Part shown: positions 18,501 through 27,871 of the stretch, piece by piece
Layout of the letters: the number at the start of each line of letters is the position of its first letter
How positions within the stretch are numbered: position 1 is the stretch's first letter
Assembly (NCBI GenBank): GCA_934317215.1
Contig: CAKREH010000024.1
Coordinates: forward strand, 1 to 55,188
DNA: 55,188 nt
Direction of reading: 5' to 3'
From: an uncultured Roseburia sp.
Lineage (GTDB): Bacteria > Bacillota > Clostridia > Lachnospirales > Lachnospiraceae
The notes under the pieces: generated by a model
What the model saw: the letters and a program-made list of their open reading frames with translations, nothing else
Database searches by the model: none
What the model was told of the DNA's origin: nothing
Translations under genes and position numbers: made by a program

Positions 18501-21196
18501 TGATTTTTATCTTCTTTACTTAAATTATGCTCAGCAAGATACGCATCCAGCTTCTCTAACCGTTCCTGATGGCTTTTCCCAAGTTCTGCCGCACGTTTTT
18601 TTTCATATTCTATGATATTTTGTTTTGTTCCTACCTCTTTACGCGCTTCCTCACTGCGGCGCGCCTCAGCATATTTATCAAAATTTGCACTTTTTCCATT
18701 TCCCTTAAATGCGCGATACGCTGCTAACGCCTCGGCTCCTGTCGCATTCTGATTGCCCTCTCTCCATTGCTTCATCTGCTCGAGCAGCTGCGTATGTTTG
18801 CTTATATTCTGATCCGCTTCCCCGACATTTTTCCGGTAATGGTCTGAACTTTGAATATCAATGATCTTAGAGTCGATCTCTCTGATCTGTGCATTGACTG
18901 CATCCCGTTTCATTGCATAAGTTCCCGCAAGATAAAGGAGTCTTTTACGGATTGCTTCACGTTCCTGCGCTTCCATGTCACCTTTGTCTTTGGTTTCTGC
19001 CCCTTCCATCTCCTCTTTGCCATCTTCTAATGCAAGTTTTTCCTCCGGGTCCGTTGTCAGCTTCTGCCAGCCGTCAAGCAGCTCCTTCATATCAGTCTCT
19101 GCCGCCCTGCTCTGTTTGATCAGTTCAGAAACGCCTTCTGCCCGCTGTACGACACGGAAACCAAAACTGTCTTTGCGCACATCAGCAATCTGCTTTCCAA
19201 GCACGCCCGCATTAAATGCCGAATGGACAGCACCCACATTATTCCATGGATCCTCCAGTTTATCTTTCTCACCCTGCGGTTTTAAAAATCCTCCGGCAGA
19301 TGCACCGGTATTGTTCAGTTTGATCGCCCGCTCATATTCCAGCTTAAAAAGATCCCACTCTGCAAAATCCTTTTCAAATTCTTTTTCAACGCCAAACAGC
19401 TTCGACTCTATCTCTGCTTTGATCCCGATCGCCGCAGACATGCCGATTCCTGCCTGCAGGTCTAAAGTTCTGTCTCCAAATTTTGGCTTTCCATTTTCAA
19501 AGTCGATCTCCTGTGATACTCCGATCGATGCAACGGAACTGTTTTCACCTGTACCGGCCAGACCGAGTTTTGCAATTAATCCTCCTTTTACGCTGAACAG
19601 ATAACTGGCATCTGCGAGCAGATATGCCATCGCAGTCAGATTAAATTCTCCTGCAAGGGAGAGTGATCCTGCGACGTTTAACTGCATCTGATCCACTGCT
19701 GCCACAACTGCATTTTTCGTGCGTTTTTTAATATCCGCATCTTTCATGTTATCGAAGGCATCTAATCTTCCCTCCGGTATGTCCTCGAAAAATGTGTCGA
19801 CCGCCGCATTTACCATCTGAGCCCCGGCACCCTCCTGCGGTCTGATATTCAGTTTCGGAACAAGTTTAATAGAAAAATCAGGCTCTAAACCTATACCCGC
19901 TTTCAGTCCTGGAAGCAATGTGATATTAATACCGATCTCCGGCAGTTTCTTATTCTCTGTCTCCTCTTCTTCCGTATACAGACTAGACGGTGGTTCTTCA
20001 ATAGGCTTTCCGCTGAAATAGTTTCCTATATTTTTCTTCGCATAATCCCATGCCTGCTTATTTTTGCTGTCCTCAAGGGATGGAAACATCTCCGTCAAAA
20101 ATTCCGGCATCATTCCCTGCACAAGCGTTTTTACCAGAGTGACCTCCCCGTCCTTGTTTTCTTCTTTCTTCTTTTTCTCCTCTTCTTTTTCCTCATTTGC
20201 AGTCTTACTTTTTTCATTGGAAAAGATATCAAATGTTCCGTCTGCTCCAAGCGTATTTCCAAATGCAGAAGCCAGTGTCTTTTGCGCTTTTTCCCCCACA
20301 TAGTCCGATACGGCACCTAATACCTTGTCTATCGCATCACCCGCCGGATTTTCGCCTGATTCCACCCCGGCTTCTTCTTCCGGTTCCACCACAGGTTCTT
20401 CTGTCCGGCTTTCCATCTCATCTTCTGCCAGACCGGCATCCATGTTTTTTTTCTTTGTTTCAGACTCTTTTTTTACCGTTATAAGTCCGCTTTTTCCTAC
20501 CTTTGCTTCCCCTAAGGATTCCGTCTGTCCATCCTTGCTGTAAACCGGATTTGTAATATCCATCCCACTTTGATCCAGCGTGAATCCACTTCCCTCTATC
20601 GTTTCTCCACCAGTACCCGCAGGAAGAGAGAAGTTCTTTTGTGATGTGACTTTTAAAAACCCTTTTCCATTTTCACTTTCGACTTTGACATATTCCTCTC
20701 CCTCTAATTCGGTAATCTCGTTTGCAAGGGAATTATACACAACTATCTTTGCCGGTTCTGACTGCCGTACTTTTGAAGCTGACTGCTTATTTTCCGACAC
20801 CTGTCCGATCATCATAACCGGCGTGAGATCCACCACAAGACCTTTTCCTACCGGAACCGCCCCGCCACGCACCTGCAGACCGTCTTTTCCACGGAATCTT
20901 GTTCCGTTCACCGTAAAATCAACATTTTTCGTGAAGATATGAACAAAGCTGAACGTATCCTGAAAAAATCCCATGGATGCAGCTCTCTTTGTCTCTGTCG
21001 TGCGGTCCATGACTTCTACTGTCTGCTCCTCATCCGCCGGTGCAGTGCTGTAGCCTGCAGTATCATCTGCACCGTAGCGCTCTGAAAGAACCGCCAGTTC
21101 CTGTGCTGTCAGATTCTTTCTCCCCGCTCTGGTGTTGCGCTCCGCCAGTTTATTTAAATTAAATATTTTTTTTATCTCATCATATGCCACTGACAT
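15560..21196 (-). CDS. Giant repeat protein of the CIS locus, possible cargo or scaffold
   Basis: I do not recognise the family. The 1,878-residue product has no signal peptide. Residues about 1-240 look beta-rich and soluble. About 240-430 is low-complexity and acidic, with runs of E and K. About 430-660 is Gly-rich beta (GINITLLPGLKAGIGLEPDF, later LNVAGSLSLAGEFNL). From about 680 to the end it is helical and holds about twelve copies of a degenerate unit of 60-100 residues built around IIxYExxR, then KHxERIxxL, then a YxxMGGGxxF-like turn: for example IIEYEKKR, VQSYEQER, LRKYEEKH, ILRYEQAR, IRNYELER, IINYEEQR, LLNYETSR, VYSYEERK and IIDYEQTR. It follows the CIS ATPase by 12 bases. Effectors or scaffolds often end CIS operons, but no catalytic motif is visible. 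Confidence 0.75.
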   Translation of the reverse strand: MSVAYDEIKKIFNLNKLAERNTRAGRKNLTAQELAVLSERYGADDTAGYSTAPADEEQTVEVMDRTTETKRAASMGFFQDTFSFVHIFTKNVDFTVNGTRFRGKDGLQVRGGAVPVGKGLVVDLTPVMMIGQVSENKQSASKVRQSEPAKIVVYNSLANEITELEGEEYVKVESENGKGFLKVTSQKNFSLPAGTGGETIEGSGFTLDQSGMDITNPVYSKDGQTESLGEAKVGKSGLITVKKESETKKKNMDAGLAEDEMESRTEEPVVEPEEEAGVESGENPAGDAIDKVLGAVSDYVGEKAQKTLASAFGNTLGADGTFDIFSNEKSKTANEEKEEEKKKKEENKDGEVTLVKTLVQGMMPEFLTEMFPSLEDSKNKQAWDYAKKNIGNYFSGKPIEEPPSSLYTEEEETENKKLPEIGINITLLPGLKAGIGLEPDFSIKLVPKLNIRPQEGAGAQMVNAAVDTFFEDIPEGRLDAFDNMKDADIKKRTKNAVVAAVDQMQLNVAGSLSLAGEFNLTAMAYLLADASYLFSVKGGLIAKLGLAGTGENSSVASIGVSQEIDFENGKPKFGDRTLDLQAGIGMSAAIGIKAEIESKLFGVEKEFEKDFAEWDLFKLEYERAIKLNNTGASAGGFLKPQGEKDKLEDPWNNVGAVHSAFNAGVLGKQIADVRKDSFGFRVVQRAEGVSELIKQSRAAETDMKELLDGWQKLTTDPEEKLALEDGKEEMEGAETKDKGDMEAQEREAIRKRLLYLAGTYAMKRDAVNAQIREIDSKIIDIQSSDHYRKNVGEADQNISKHTQLLEQMKQWREGNQNATGAEALAAYRAFKGNGKSANFDKYAEARRSEEARKEVGTKQNIIEYEKKRAAELGKSHQERLEKLDAYLAEHNLSKEDKNQNAEFAAFYLGLGGKGMKNELARYVNKKETVQSYEQERYDQLTQKHTERIQKIEAFMKENNLDGKTPSGALLEYYKDKLGGKQVFEDVYANFADVDMLRKYEEKHLAEDEKTAWHYNIYTRLKSAKQQYDAAKTEDEKKRITEMARQIMFGADGGKTKGEAHYDIETFRKKSYRMAEKQDIIDYEKNWQAHGVIDKGFLEHVGSDLEEMKQRMADNTEDTKSGSHITAYFILKKLGYEDPYDFVKENIQLETILRYEQARMQKYYTENDLEGYMKHQVCVQEITRAMQQIQNTESDEAKAEIAEQTRRRYFSGEMRPRVLPTQRKEWLRQQVKRTAPKFQDQGRKSYDDLKKESSLTAIRNYELERYQYYIGERNIKDADKHFKCVSAIDTALIELKGKNAEEQAAYVDKVKTDYFSGKMNQGTDDAVERSGFLKAVRNGDVDFTTGHTAEGYIKSTVSVQEIINYEEQRAAQSDDTDAKHLTSLNKLKEAGEQILALAREGKAAEANRLSDKVIEDYCSGELVGEDRLTDIKERTELLSQAYKGRIEGQEGKFIDRDLYIKLLTQYQEHNGKVHEERAAALEEAAETGSDAEVYERYKQMGGGARFREIYNKQNENMTADELTIDQMMRYSTASLQKASKQGWLIRKKKAVMNFFRTKNPFMEGLSDEEMDAMARAGHFGRLAMIIEAEDEIKPAEDESNAEEVEKQRQKIMQQYVAMTGDGGKGLAKDMENNLHKIVTPQMLLNYETSRKNELGKKHMERLEWLEGKDDVLTEADMTEYRDMAKADGSTWKDHANFILSLMSRRYQTGLDKALDPAQIMTPAAVYSYEERKFAEATAKHRERIAMLDSTDETQENVWDKYQEMGGGSSFLKSLKADVKATEKQTQEKSVEYQEIIDYEQTRADLYVKQKELAEENVTKLLAQKQMLQHTLDESEQYMQEFDSITANGNDDTASTENLNAMIEKIMNLRKSKLNTQAVG

Positions 21197-21208
21197 CACC
21201 CCCGCTTC

Positions 21209-23278
21209 TTACATGAGCAGATCATTGAAATCTTCCCATGTAAGTGTTACGCCATATTTATTCATGCAGATCATCATTGCATCCGCCAGTTCTTTATTGC
21301 CAACCGCCTTATTCTGTCTTGCCGCCTGGTATGCTGCATGAACCATGACTTCTTTGATCTCACTTCCGGACAATTCAAATTTATCCGCAAAGTAATCCAG
21401 ATTGATATCCTGCTCCCGCGGTGCCGCATCGGGAAGCATCTTTTTCCAAAGTGCCCTTCTCTCCTCCGCAGCTGGCAGCTGGAAATGTACCATATATTTG
21501 AATCTCCGCTTAAATGCATCATCAATGTTATCTTTTAAGTTCGTCGCCAATATGGATATTCCCTCATATTCTTCCAGCTTTTGCAGCAAATGTGCCACCT
21601 CTGAATTGGAGTTGCGGTCATTCGCATCCGATACCTCTGTCCTCTTTGAAAAAAAGGCATCTGCCTCATCAAAAAACAGGATCGCATCCATATTTTTTGC
21701 CCGTTCAAAAAGCTGTGTGATATTTTTCTGTGTCTCTCCGACGTATTTACTCACCATTCTCGAAAGATCGATCCGGTAAAGATCGATCCCCAGCTCATTT
21801 GCGAGCACGCGCGCCGCCATCGTTTTTCCGGTTCCCGGCGGCCCGTAAAATAATGCACATACGCCTTTACCATACTTTAAAATATCATCATAGCCCCACT
21901 TCTGCCCCACCACATTGCGGTACAGGATCCGGTCGACAATATAGCGCAGATTTTTATATACCTCATCCTCCACGATCATATCATCCCAGCTGAAACATGG
22001 ATCCTGCAGTTCCGCAAATGGGCCTAATTCCCCGGAATTTTTCTGACGGATTGCTAAAATAATATCTTCTCCCGTAATCTGTGTTTTTCCATGGCTGCAG
22101 CATATATAAAACGCATTTTTTAAAACTGCTGCGATCTCCCCCACATGCATGCGGTATTTATTTCCAAGTACCTCCGGTAAGAGTTCTTTACTTTCATATT
22201 TCTGTAAAAGCTGCCGCCATGCCATGATCCGCTCCTCCGGAGTCGGAATCTCCATTCTGACCATGACCACATTGCCGATATCATTTCGTACACTTCTGTT
22301 CTTTTCCTCCATGGTCATAATAAGAATATGCTTATGTTCATTCAGGCTTTTTACAAAACCGGAAAAATCTGAGGGCATTCTCTCCTGCGTCAGTTCTTCT
22401 GTCTGTTTTGCCGTATAATCAAAAATACAGACATCCGCTCCGACCATTTCCACAAAACTCTCTGCATCCTGTAAAAATGTCTGTCTGTCATTATTATTTT
22501 CGTACGCTTCCCAGGAAAATGTGAGCAGCTTACGTTCTGTTTCTCCATAAATATTCTCAATCAGACTGTGCTTTCCGCACCCATCTTTGCCGGTAATGAC
22601 AATATTGATCGGTGTATTTTCTCTTACAAGCGTATGGATCTGTTCATAAACGTCCGTATATCCGATCCATTCTGTCTTTTGAAAACTGCTCTTTAAATCT
22701 GCTTTTCCGATCAGAGACTCCGGGAGCGACAGTTCCCCGAAAAAATAGTCCACGATCCATGGGTGCAGCACAAGCGGTGTACGTTTACAGGAGGAATAAT
22801 CCCAAAGATTTTTGTCATCCCGGAACAGCTTTTTATCCCGAAGTCCCCTTGCAAACTGTACCTCAACAGGGATATCCCAAACATCACATATTTTTTCTAA
22901 CAGTTCTTCCGTCGCAAATACATTCTTCGGATTGCCGGCAATCTCTGCAAAAATATTTTCATACGCTGTACTGTAATGGCAGGCTCCGCCTGCTAAAAGT
23001 TTCAGTATCCGGTATAAAGATGGCTCTTCTGTCTGGATATATTTCCAGAAATGCAGAAGGAATGGCGCAGATGTGGCATCTATATTGTCCGTCAGGCGCA
23101 GACGCAGCTTCAGCCAGATACGATCTTTCTCTTCCGCAGTCAGGGGATTTTTTCCCGCCTGTCTGCGGACGCCATAGAGCAGCACATCGAACATTTTATA
23201 AAGATCGATCATAAATGCCCGGTCACTCTCATAGCCTCCATATACATCTTCTAAAAAATCAGATACTTCCTTTACCAT
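21209..23278 (-). CDS. CIS AAA+ ATPase (Afp15/Pvc15-like)
   Basis: The 689-residue protein has a helical N-terminal region, a first degenerate AAA module with P-loop GKDGCGKHS near residue 245, and a second, intact AAA+ module with Walker A GPPGTGKT near 470, Walker B ILFFDEADAFF near 535, an arginine-finger region in DDAFKRRFKYMV and sensor 2. This two-module layout matches the ATPase conserved in Afp/PVC/eCIS loci, which is thought to help assemble or recycle the particle. The ATG at 23278 is preferred to the GTG at 23284 on ribosome-site spacing. It is near the end of the core cluster, as in known eCIS operons. Confidence 0.92.
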   Translation of the reverse strand: MVKEVSDFLEDVYGGYESDRAFMIDLYKMFDVLLYGVRRQAGKNPLTAEEKDRIWLKLRLRLTDNIDATSAPFLLHFWKYIQTEEPSLYRILKLLAGGACHYSTAYENIFAEIAGNPKNVFATEELLEKICDVWDIPVEVQFARGLRDKKLFRDDKNLWDYSSCKRTPLVLHPWIVDYFFGELSLPESLIGKADLKSSFQKTEWIGYTDVYEQIHTLVRENTPINIVITGKDGCGKHSLIENIYGETERKLLTFSWEAYENNNDRQTFLQDAESFVEMVGADVCIFDYTAKQTEELTQERMPSDFSGFVKSLNEHKHILIMTMEEKNRSVRNDIGNVVMVRMEIPTPEERIMAWRQLLQKYESKELLPEVLGNKYRMHVGEIAAVLKNAFYICCSHGKTQITGEDIILAIRQKNSGELGPFAELQDPCFSWDDMIVEDEVYKNLRYIVDRILYRNVVGQKWGYDDILKYGKGVCALFYGPPGTGKTMAARVLANELGIDLYRIDLSRMVSKYVGETQKNITQLFERAKNMDAILFFDEADAFFSKRTEVSDANDRNSNSEVAHLLQKLEEYEGISILATNLKDNIDDAFKRRFKYMVHFQLPAAEERRALWKKMLPDAAPREQDINLDYFADKFELSGSEIKEVMVHAAYQAARQNKAVGNKELADAMMICMNKYGVTLTWEDFNDLLM

Positions 23279-23284
23279 AAACAC

Positions 23285-24049
23285 CTATCCTTTGAACATC
23301 CCATTTTCCACACGGTAACTTCTTTTGAATTTCTGATCTTCAAATAAGTCAAACCGAACCGTCTCATCTGTCTTTTCCGGCAATGCCATGCCAAACATAT
23401 CCTGATCATGCCACACGGCTTCTATCACGCGGTGAAAGACAACTTCCCCCTTTTTGTAGTCCACCTCAAAATCTCCCTCTGTGAGATAGCTGTCTGACTC
23501 CGCATCCATCGTTTTTATTTTAAACATCGGACTGACAGCCTCGCCATTCCGGTAAAATATCCCAAAGGTTTCCTCAAACTGCTCTTTTACGGCACTTTTC
23601 AGCCTGATCTTATTTGTTCCTGCATCACAGTCCGCTAAAAGGCGTACCGGATTTTTTTCTTTTGTCATCACCAGCTGGTAACTTTTTGGGCATGCTGCTT
23701 TTTTATTCCCTTTGTCTGTGAACGCTATCGTTCCCTTTATAATCTCCGCACCGGATGGATAAATATAATTTCTGGATGGTTTCATCCATAGCACCTGCTG
23801 TCTGTAACTTCCTCTTTCGGTCAGTTCTGATAGTCTGACTTTTTTTACCTCATAGATATCCGATATGATTTCAATCTCTGACTGTCCGATCCCGGCAGTT
23901 TCCATAAAAACATAGCAGCCATTATCTTTTAAGATCAGGCTTTCCGGCAATGCTCCTTTGATCTGACAATCTTTCATCTGTACGGTATCCCCGGTAAAAC
24001 TGTCATAGAGACAGAGCACTGCATATACTTTTTTCTGCACATGTCCCAT
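23285..24049 (-). CDS. Unknown protein between the CIS cap and ATPase genes
   Basis: The 254-residue product has no membrane span or signal peptide and gives me no family match. It starts MGHVQKKVYAVLCLYDSFTG and reads like a run of beta-sandwich domains: a first half of about 100 residues, with a segment IGQSEIEIISDIYEVKKVRL, and a second with QLVMTKEKNPVRLLADC. The placement between a DUF4255 cap gene and the ATPase, with gaps of 14 and 6 bases, makes a structural role such as a decoration or cap-associated protein likely. GGAGG lies 9 bases before the ATG. Confidence 0.65.
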   Translation of the reverse strand: MGHVQKKVYAVLCLYDSFTGDTVQMKDCQIKGALPESLILKDNGCYVFMETAGIGQSEIEIISDIYEVKKVRLSELTERGSYRQQVLWMKPSRNYIYPSGAEIIKGTIAFTDKGNKKAACPKSYQLVMTKEKNPVRLLADCDAGTNKIRLKSAVKEQFEETFGIFYRNGEAVSPMFKIKTMDAESDSYLTEGDFEVDYKKGEVVFHRVIEAVWHDQDMFGMALPEKTDETVRFDLFEDQKFKRSYRVENGMFKG

Positions 24050-24063
24050 AGAACCATACCTCC

Positions 24064-24660
24064 TTACCTGCGTCCCGGCATTCTGTTTTCTCCTGCCTGA
24101 ACCACATTGATATCGATATCTGTAACTCTTGTGATGCCACTTTCCAGTAAGGAATCTATGCTGACCGGAGTTACCTTATAAAAAAGTGACAGCCTGTTTC
24201 CGACATTCGGAAAATTCCAGATTCTCGCCTTTTCATCCATTGTCATTTTAACCATCGAGATATGGATATCTGTGCCGGTCTTTCTTTCCGTGTCGATCTC
24301 CTCTAACGGGATCACCGGATGATCGTGAAACACCTGTATCACTTTACCGAGTATTTTTTCCTCCTGCAAAAGTCTGTATTTCGCATCACCGTTTGAGTAT
24401 GCGGTGATCATATAATAAAGTGATAAATAGATCGGTGGCCTGCTGATCGTATCCCTGTTCATAATTGCCACGCCCGCCTGACGGATCTCCTCACTTTCCT
24501 TCACATCGTACAAAAACAATCCTAAAGAGACATCCCCGTGATCCTCCGGACTCCGCAAACCGATCTCATTGACGTTCTTTACAACATCCGGCACCATTTC
24601 CCGTTGTAAAAGTTCTGCCAGCTTCTGTCCTGTATCTGCTATGATCGTATATTTTCCCAT
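24064..24660 (-). CDS. CIS terminal cap protein, DUF4255/Pvc16-N family
   Basis: The 198-residue protein matches DUF4255 (the N-terminal domain of Afp16/Pvc16): an N-terminal helix IIADTGQKLAELLQREM, then DVSLGLFLYDVKESEEIR, the conserved PPIYLSLYYMITAYSNGDA, and the later region GTDIHISMVKMTMDEKARIW with FPNVGNRLSLFYKVTPVSID. In Afp/PVC this protein caps the distal end of the tube and sheath and sets the length. The ATG at 24660 has GAGGAG upstream. It follows the wedge genes and precedes the ATPase, as in typical eCIS order. Confidence 0.92.
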   Translation of the reverse strand: MGKYTIIADTGQKLAELLQREMVPDVVKNVNEIGLRSPEDHGDVSLGLFLYDVKESEEIRQAGVAIMNRDTISRPPIYLSLYYMITAYSNGDAKYRLLQEEKILGKVIQVFHDHPVIPLEEIDTERKTGTDIHISMVKMTMDEKARIWNFPNVGNRLSLFYKVTPVSIDSLLESGITRVTDIDINVVQAGENRMPGRR

Positions 24661-24681
24661 GCCTTATCTCCTCACCGAACC

Positions 24682-25794
24682 TTACATAATAACACTGCCA
24701 TCCATCACATCGCCGCTTTCGAGCCTTGCCTGTGAAACCTCACTAAGACTTGCATTTTTATCCATATAAGAATAAGAATCCATTGTCACAAACGATTCGC
24801 TGAATTTCAATCGCACATTGCACCGGATGGGTTTAAACTGCGCTGCCAGGTAAAGAAATTTCTCCTGCAGTTCTTCATCCGGAGCATGATTTGTCACTAA
24901 CGTGACATCCCATTTGCTGCTGCCGTACAGATTATTGTAGCTGTCAATTTCATCTCTGGATACATTTTCCTGTTCGATCAGATTCCGTTCCGTAATCTGG
25001 ATCGCATCATCCTCCAATATGATCTTTGCAAGCTGTTCGATCGCCCAGCGGGTACCTTTTTTCCGGTTAAGCTCATAACCATTTTCAATCAGTTCACGCA
25101 GGATCCTGTCCTCAAAAAAATTTTTTTCTATTTTGATTCCAAGCCAGCCTGCTAAAACCGGCAGCATTTCCGAAGGTGCTGTCCGGGCATCTAACAATTC
25201 ATAAAAATGATCAATCTCCATCTGCACATTGGAATACATGGTAGAAAAAATCGTCATATACCGGTGGAAAAATCCTCCCTCATCCTGATATACCTCCGGG
25301 AAAGTCTGCATAAAATTATCTGCCGGATTTGTCAGTCTCATATTATTAATATACCCGGTATTCACCCCCCTGATCTCGAGTGCTATCCACAGATACTGCC
25401 CTCTTAGCTGCAGGAGCAGAATATCGGACTGGTTGACTGTTGTAATTCCGTCTGTTCTCACAAAAATATCTCTTTTTTCCCCGATATCAGTCCCGGCATC
25501 ATACAGCAGCCGGTTCAGCCTGATAAGTTCCTTTTTTTCTGCTTCATCTTTAATATCTTTTGCAAACGCATGAAAGATGATCTGACATCCTGTATCAGCC
25601 ACTACATCAAAATGAAATCTCCCCCACTGGTAAGACGGTTCATCCGCATCAAACACCGGGAGAATCAAAAAATGTTCTTCTTCCCCTACAAGCTCAAGCA
25701 TCCCGGCTTTGTGATCTGATACCTGCTTTAATCCATACTGAAAGGCCCGTTTTAATCTGCTGTTACCGATCGTGTAATTACGTTCCTGTATCAT
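24682..25794 (-). CDS. Baseplate wedge protein, phage tail protein I-like
   Basis: The 370-residue protein has a beta-rich N-terminal domain (about 1-165) and a C-terminal helical domain of the phage tail protein I / tail-like protein type. That domain starts at NFMQTFPEVYQDEGGFFHRY and holds LLDARTAPSEMLPVLAGWLG, followed by RILRELIENGYELNRKKGTR and WAIEQLAKIIL. In contractile machines this group joins the baseplate wedge next to the gpJ/gp6-like protein. GGGAGGAG precedes the ATG. It lies 24 bases after the second baseplate-J-like gene, so it probably works with it. Confidence 0.85.
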   Translation of the reverse strand: MIQERNYTIGNSRLKRAFQYGLKQVSDHKAGMLELVGEEEHFLILPVFDADEPSYQWGRFHFDVVADTGCQIIFHAFAKDIKDEAEKKELIRLNRLLYDAGTDIGEKRDIFVRTDGITTVNQSDILLLQLRGQYLWIALEIRGVNTGYINNMRLTNPADNFMQTFPEVYQDEGGFFHRYMTIFSTMYSNVQMEIDHFYELLDARTAPSEMLPVLAGWLGIKIEKNFFEDRILRELIENGYELNRKKGTRWAIEQLAKIILEDDAIQITERNLIEQENVSRDEIDSYNNLYGSSKWDVTLVTNHAPDEELQEKFLYLAAQFKPIRCNVRLKFSESFVTMDSYSYMDKNASLSEVSQARLESGDVMDGSVIM

Positions 25795-25818
25795 CTTGCT
25801 CCTCCCTCTGATGTTAAC

Positions 25819-27855
25819 CTACACCAGATTCATTTCTATCTGAATGTCACCCGGATAAAACAGTTCGTCAAATGCAAAACAAATTACGCCTGTGTCTTTT
25901 TGTGCAATTGCACCTTTTGCAAAAACATACATATCCTGGATTTCATCGACACACTCTAGTGTTAAGACTTCCTGAAATATTTCCCTGATATAGAGTTTTT
26001 CACCAAAATTGCGTTCGGAATGAATCCCGTCAAGCATCTGCACTAAAACCTCGTTGACCTGTTTTTGTACATTTACCGCATATTTTTTTACATTTATGAT
26101 TACCCTGACATTTACTGGAACATACCGCGGCTGGCATATTTTGATTTTTGTGGTAAGCAGACGTCTCTTTAAAATGTATTTTTCCACCACTTTTCGATAG
26201 GTATCGGACAGTTTCGGAAAACGCTCCTCACTGTTTGGCTTTATTACAATCTGTACTTCATTCTTTTCCGGTACCACATCCGCATAGATCTTGTGAATGG
26301 AAAGTCCGGGGATTGACAATATGATTTTCTCAAAATCCGCTCTTGTCACTGCAGTGACCGGCATTGCAAGATCCGCTGCAAACCGCCGTCTTACCTCCTC
26401 TATGGTATCTTCATATCTGCCCGCCTCTAAGATGCAGCAGACCTTTGCCTCAAAACGGCTGCCGCCCTCTGTGAGCAAAAGCTCCGTTTCCGGTATCACC
26501 GTACCGTCCGCGCCGGAATACAGGCTGTAATTTCCCAGATATATCTCACATCCCTCATAACTGCCGCAGTCATGGATTACGATCTTTGACTGTCTTTCAT
26601 CCACCGTATAAAATACGCCATCCTCCGTTTTTTCCTCCGGGTGGATCAGATCAAACCGGTCTGTATCAGATCTTCTCACAAGTATACTAAATTCTCTGCT
26701 GTACACGAAGCTCCACGGCGGCAATGAAATCTCCTGGTCATCATAGCCAAGCAGTTTTCCTAAATACCGGTATCCCAGAATATTTTCCGCCTGCACGACG
26801 GCAAGATAGCTGCTTTTTTCCTGTGTGTCTTTAAACGTCAGTCTGACCGTATACGGATCCATGCGGATCTCCTCATACTCCTGTACATCGACCATGGCAT
26901 ATCCGTTTTCCGTCTGTCTGTACAATTCGTAACTTCCATCTTTTAAAAGTGTATGCTCTATGATAAGTGTCCCCTGACCGTCTGACTCAGCAGACACCAG
27001 TGCCGAGCGCGTATCCCTCTGTACCGCCTGTGTCAGCAGTCCCCGGATCCGTCTTACACGGGGCGGGATATCATAAGCGCATGTGGCGATCTTTGCTTTG
27101 ATGACGTACTTCTTTTTATCCTCACTGACCACCGGCTGCACCGTCAGGGACTGCCCTTTGATCCGGATCAGACCGGACAGCAGAAATCCTCCGGTATCAT
27201 CTGCTGCCTCCACAGGAACAAATCCCTCCGCAGTATACACATACCACTCTATTGTCACAAAGGGATTCGATTCCCCCTGATCAAAACGGTTTCTCGGAAA
27301 AAGGCTTTCCGTCTCGACATACATACAGACATCCTCCATCGGGAACTCATCCAGATAAAATATGATCTCCTCCCCGCCGGATGGATGGCTGCCAAATATT
27401 TCTATTCCGTTCGATCCGCTTCGGTCTGACAACAGTTCATTTCGCTCTGTCACCACTCCACCCACAACACTGTCTGCTGCTGTGATCTTCGCATGAATCA
27501 TTCCTGTGTCCGATATAAACTCGTAACACAGACTCCCTGAATAAAGTTTCTCACCCGGTATCTGTCTGTGCATCCATCTGTTTCCTGCCGCAGGTTCTGC
27601 AAACACACGCGCCGCAGTCCCCGGGCACTGCACAAATCCTGCCAGCTTTAGCAGTTTCCATTTAACCTCATCCGGAACCTCATCCATTGTCGTCCCTTGC
27701 AGAACGGTAAATGCAGAGAAATTTTCCAGTATCGTAATACCCGGATCAGACGGATTATAATTCGTCCACTCATTACTATATAATTGTATCCGGGCAATCG
27801 CCTCGTTGACATATTCCTCATACGTCTTATGGTTTATGTTTCTGCTGTTTAACAT
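25819..27855 (-). CDS. Second baseplate J-like wedge protein (Afp12-like)
   Basis: The 678-residue protein has an N-terminal helical segment with the wedge signature EWTNYNPSDPGITILENFSA, long beta-rich middle domains and a C-terminal baseplate-J-like part with VTRADFEKIILSIPGLS and later VPEKNEVQIVIKPNSEERFP. It pairs with the longer J-like protein just upstream, as Afp11 and Afp12 do in Afp. The ATG at 27855 has AGGAG 8 bases upstream; a GTG three codons earlier overlaps that site. No membrane spans are present. The distinction between Afp11 and Afp12 roles is from size and order. Confidence 0.86.
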   Translation of the reverse strand: MLNSRNINHKTYEEYVNEAIARIQLYSNEWTNYNPSDPGITILENFSAFTVLQGTTMDEVPDEVKWKLLKLAGFVQCPGTAARVFAEPAAGNRWMHRQIPGEKLYSGSLCYEFISDTGMIHAKITAADSVVGGVVTERNELLSDRSGSNGIEIFGSHPSGGEEIIFYLDEFPMEDVCMYVETESLFPRNRFDQGESNPFVTIEWYVYTAEGFVPVEAADDTGGFLLSGLIRIKGQSLTVQPVVSEDKKKYVIKAKIATCAYDIPPRVRRIRGLLTQAVQRDTRSALVSAESDGQGTLIIEHTLLKDGSYELYRQTENGYAMVDVQEYEEIRMDPYTVRLTFKDTQEKSSYLAVVQAENILGYRYLGKLLGYDDQEISLPPWSFVYSREFSILVRRSDTDRFDLIHPEEKTEDGVFYTVDERQSKIVIHDCGSYEGCEIYLGNYSLYSGADGTVIPETELLLTEGGSRFEAKVCCILEAGRYEDTIEEVRRRFAADLAMPVTAVTRADFEKIILSIPGLSIHKIYADVVPEKNEVQIVIKPNSEERFPKLSDTYRKVVEKYILKRRLLTTKIKICQPRYVPVNVRVIINVKKYAVNVQKQVNEVLVQMLDGIHSERNFGEKLYIREIFQEVLTLECVDEIQDMYVFAKGAIAQKDTGVICFAFDELFYPGDIQIEMNLV

Positions 27856-27871
27856 AACAACCACTCCTGCT

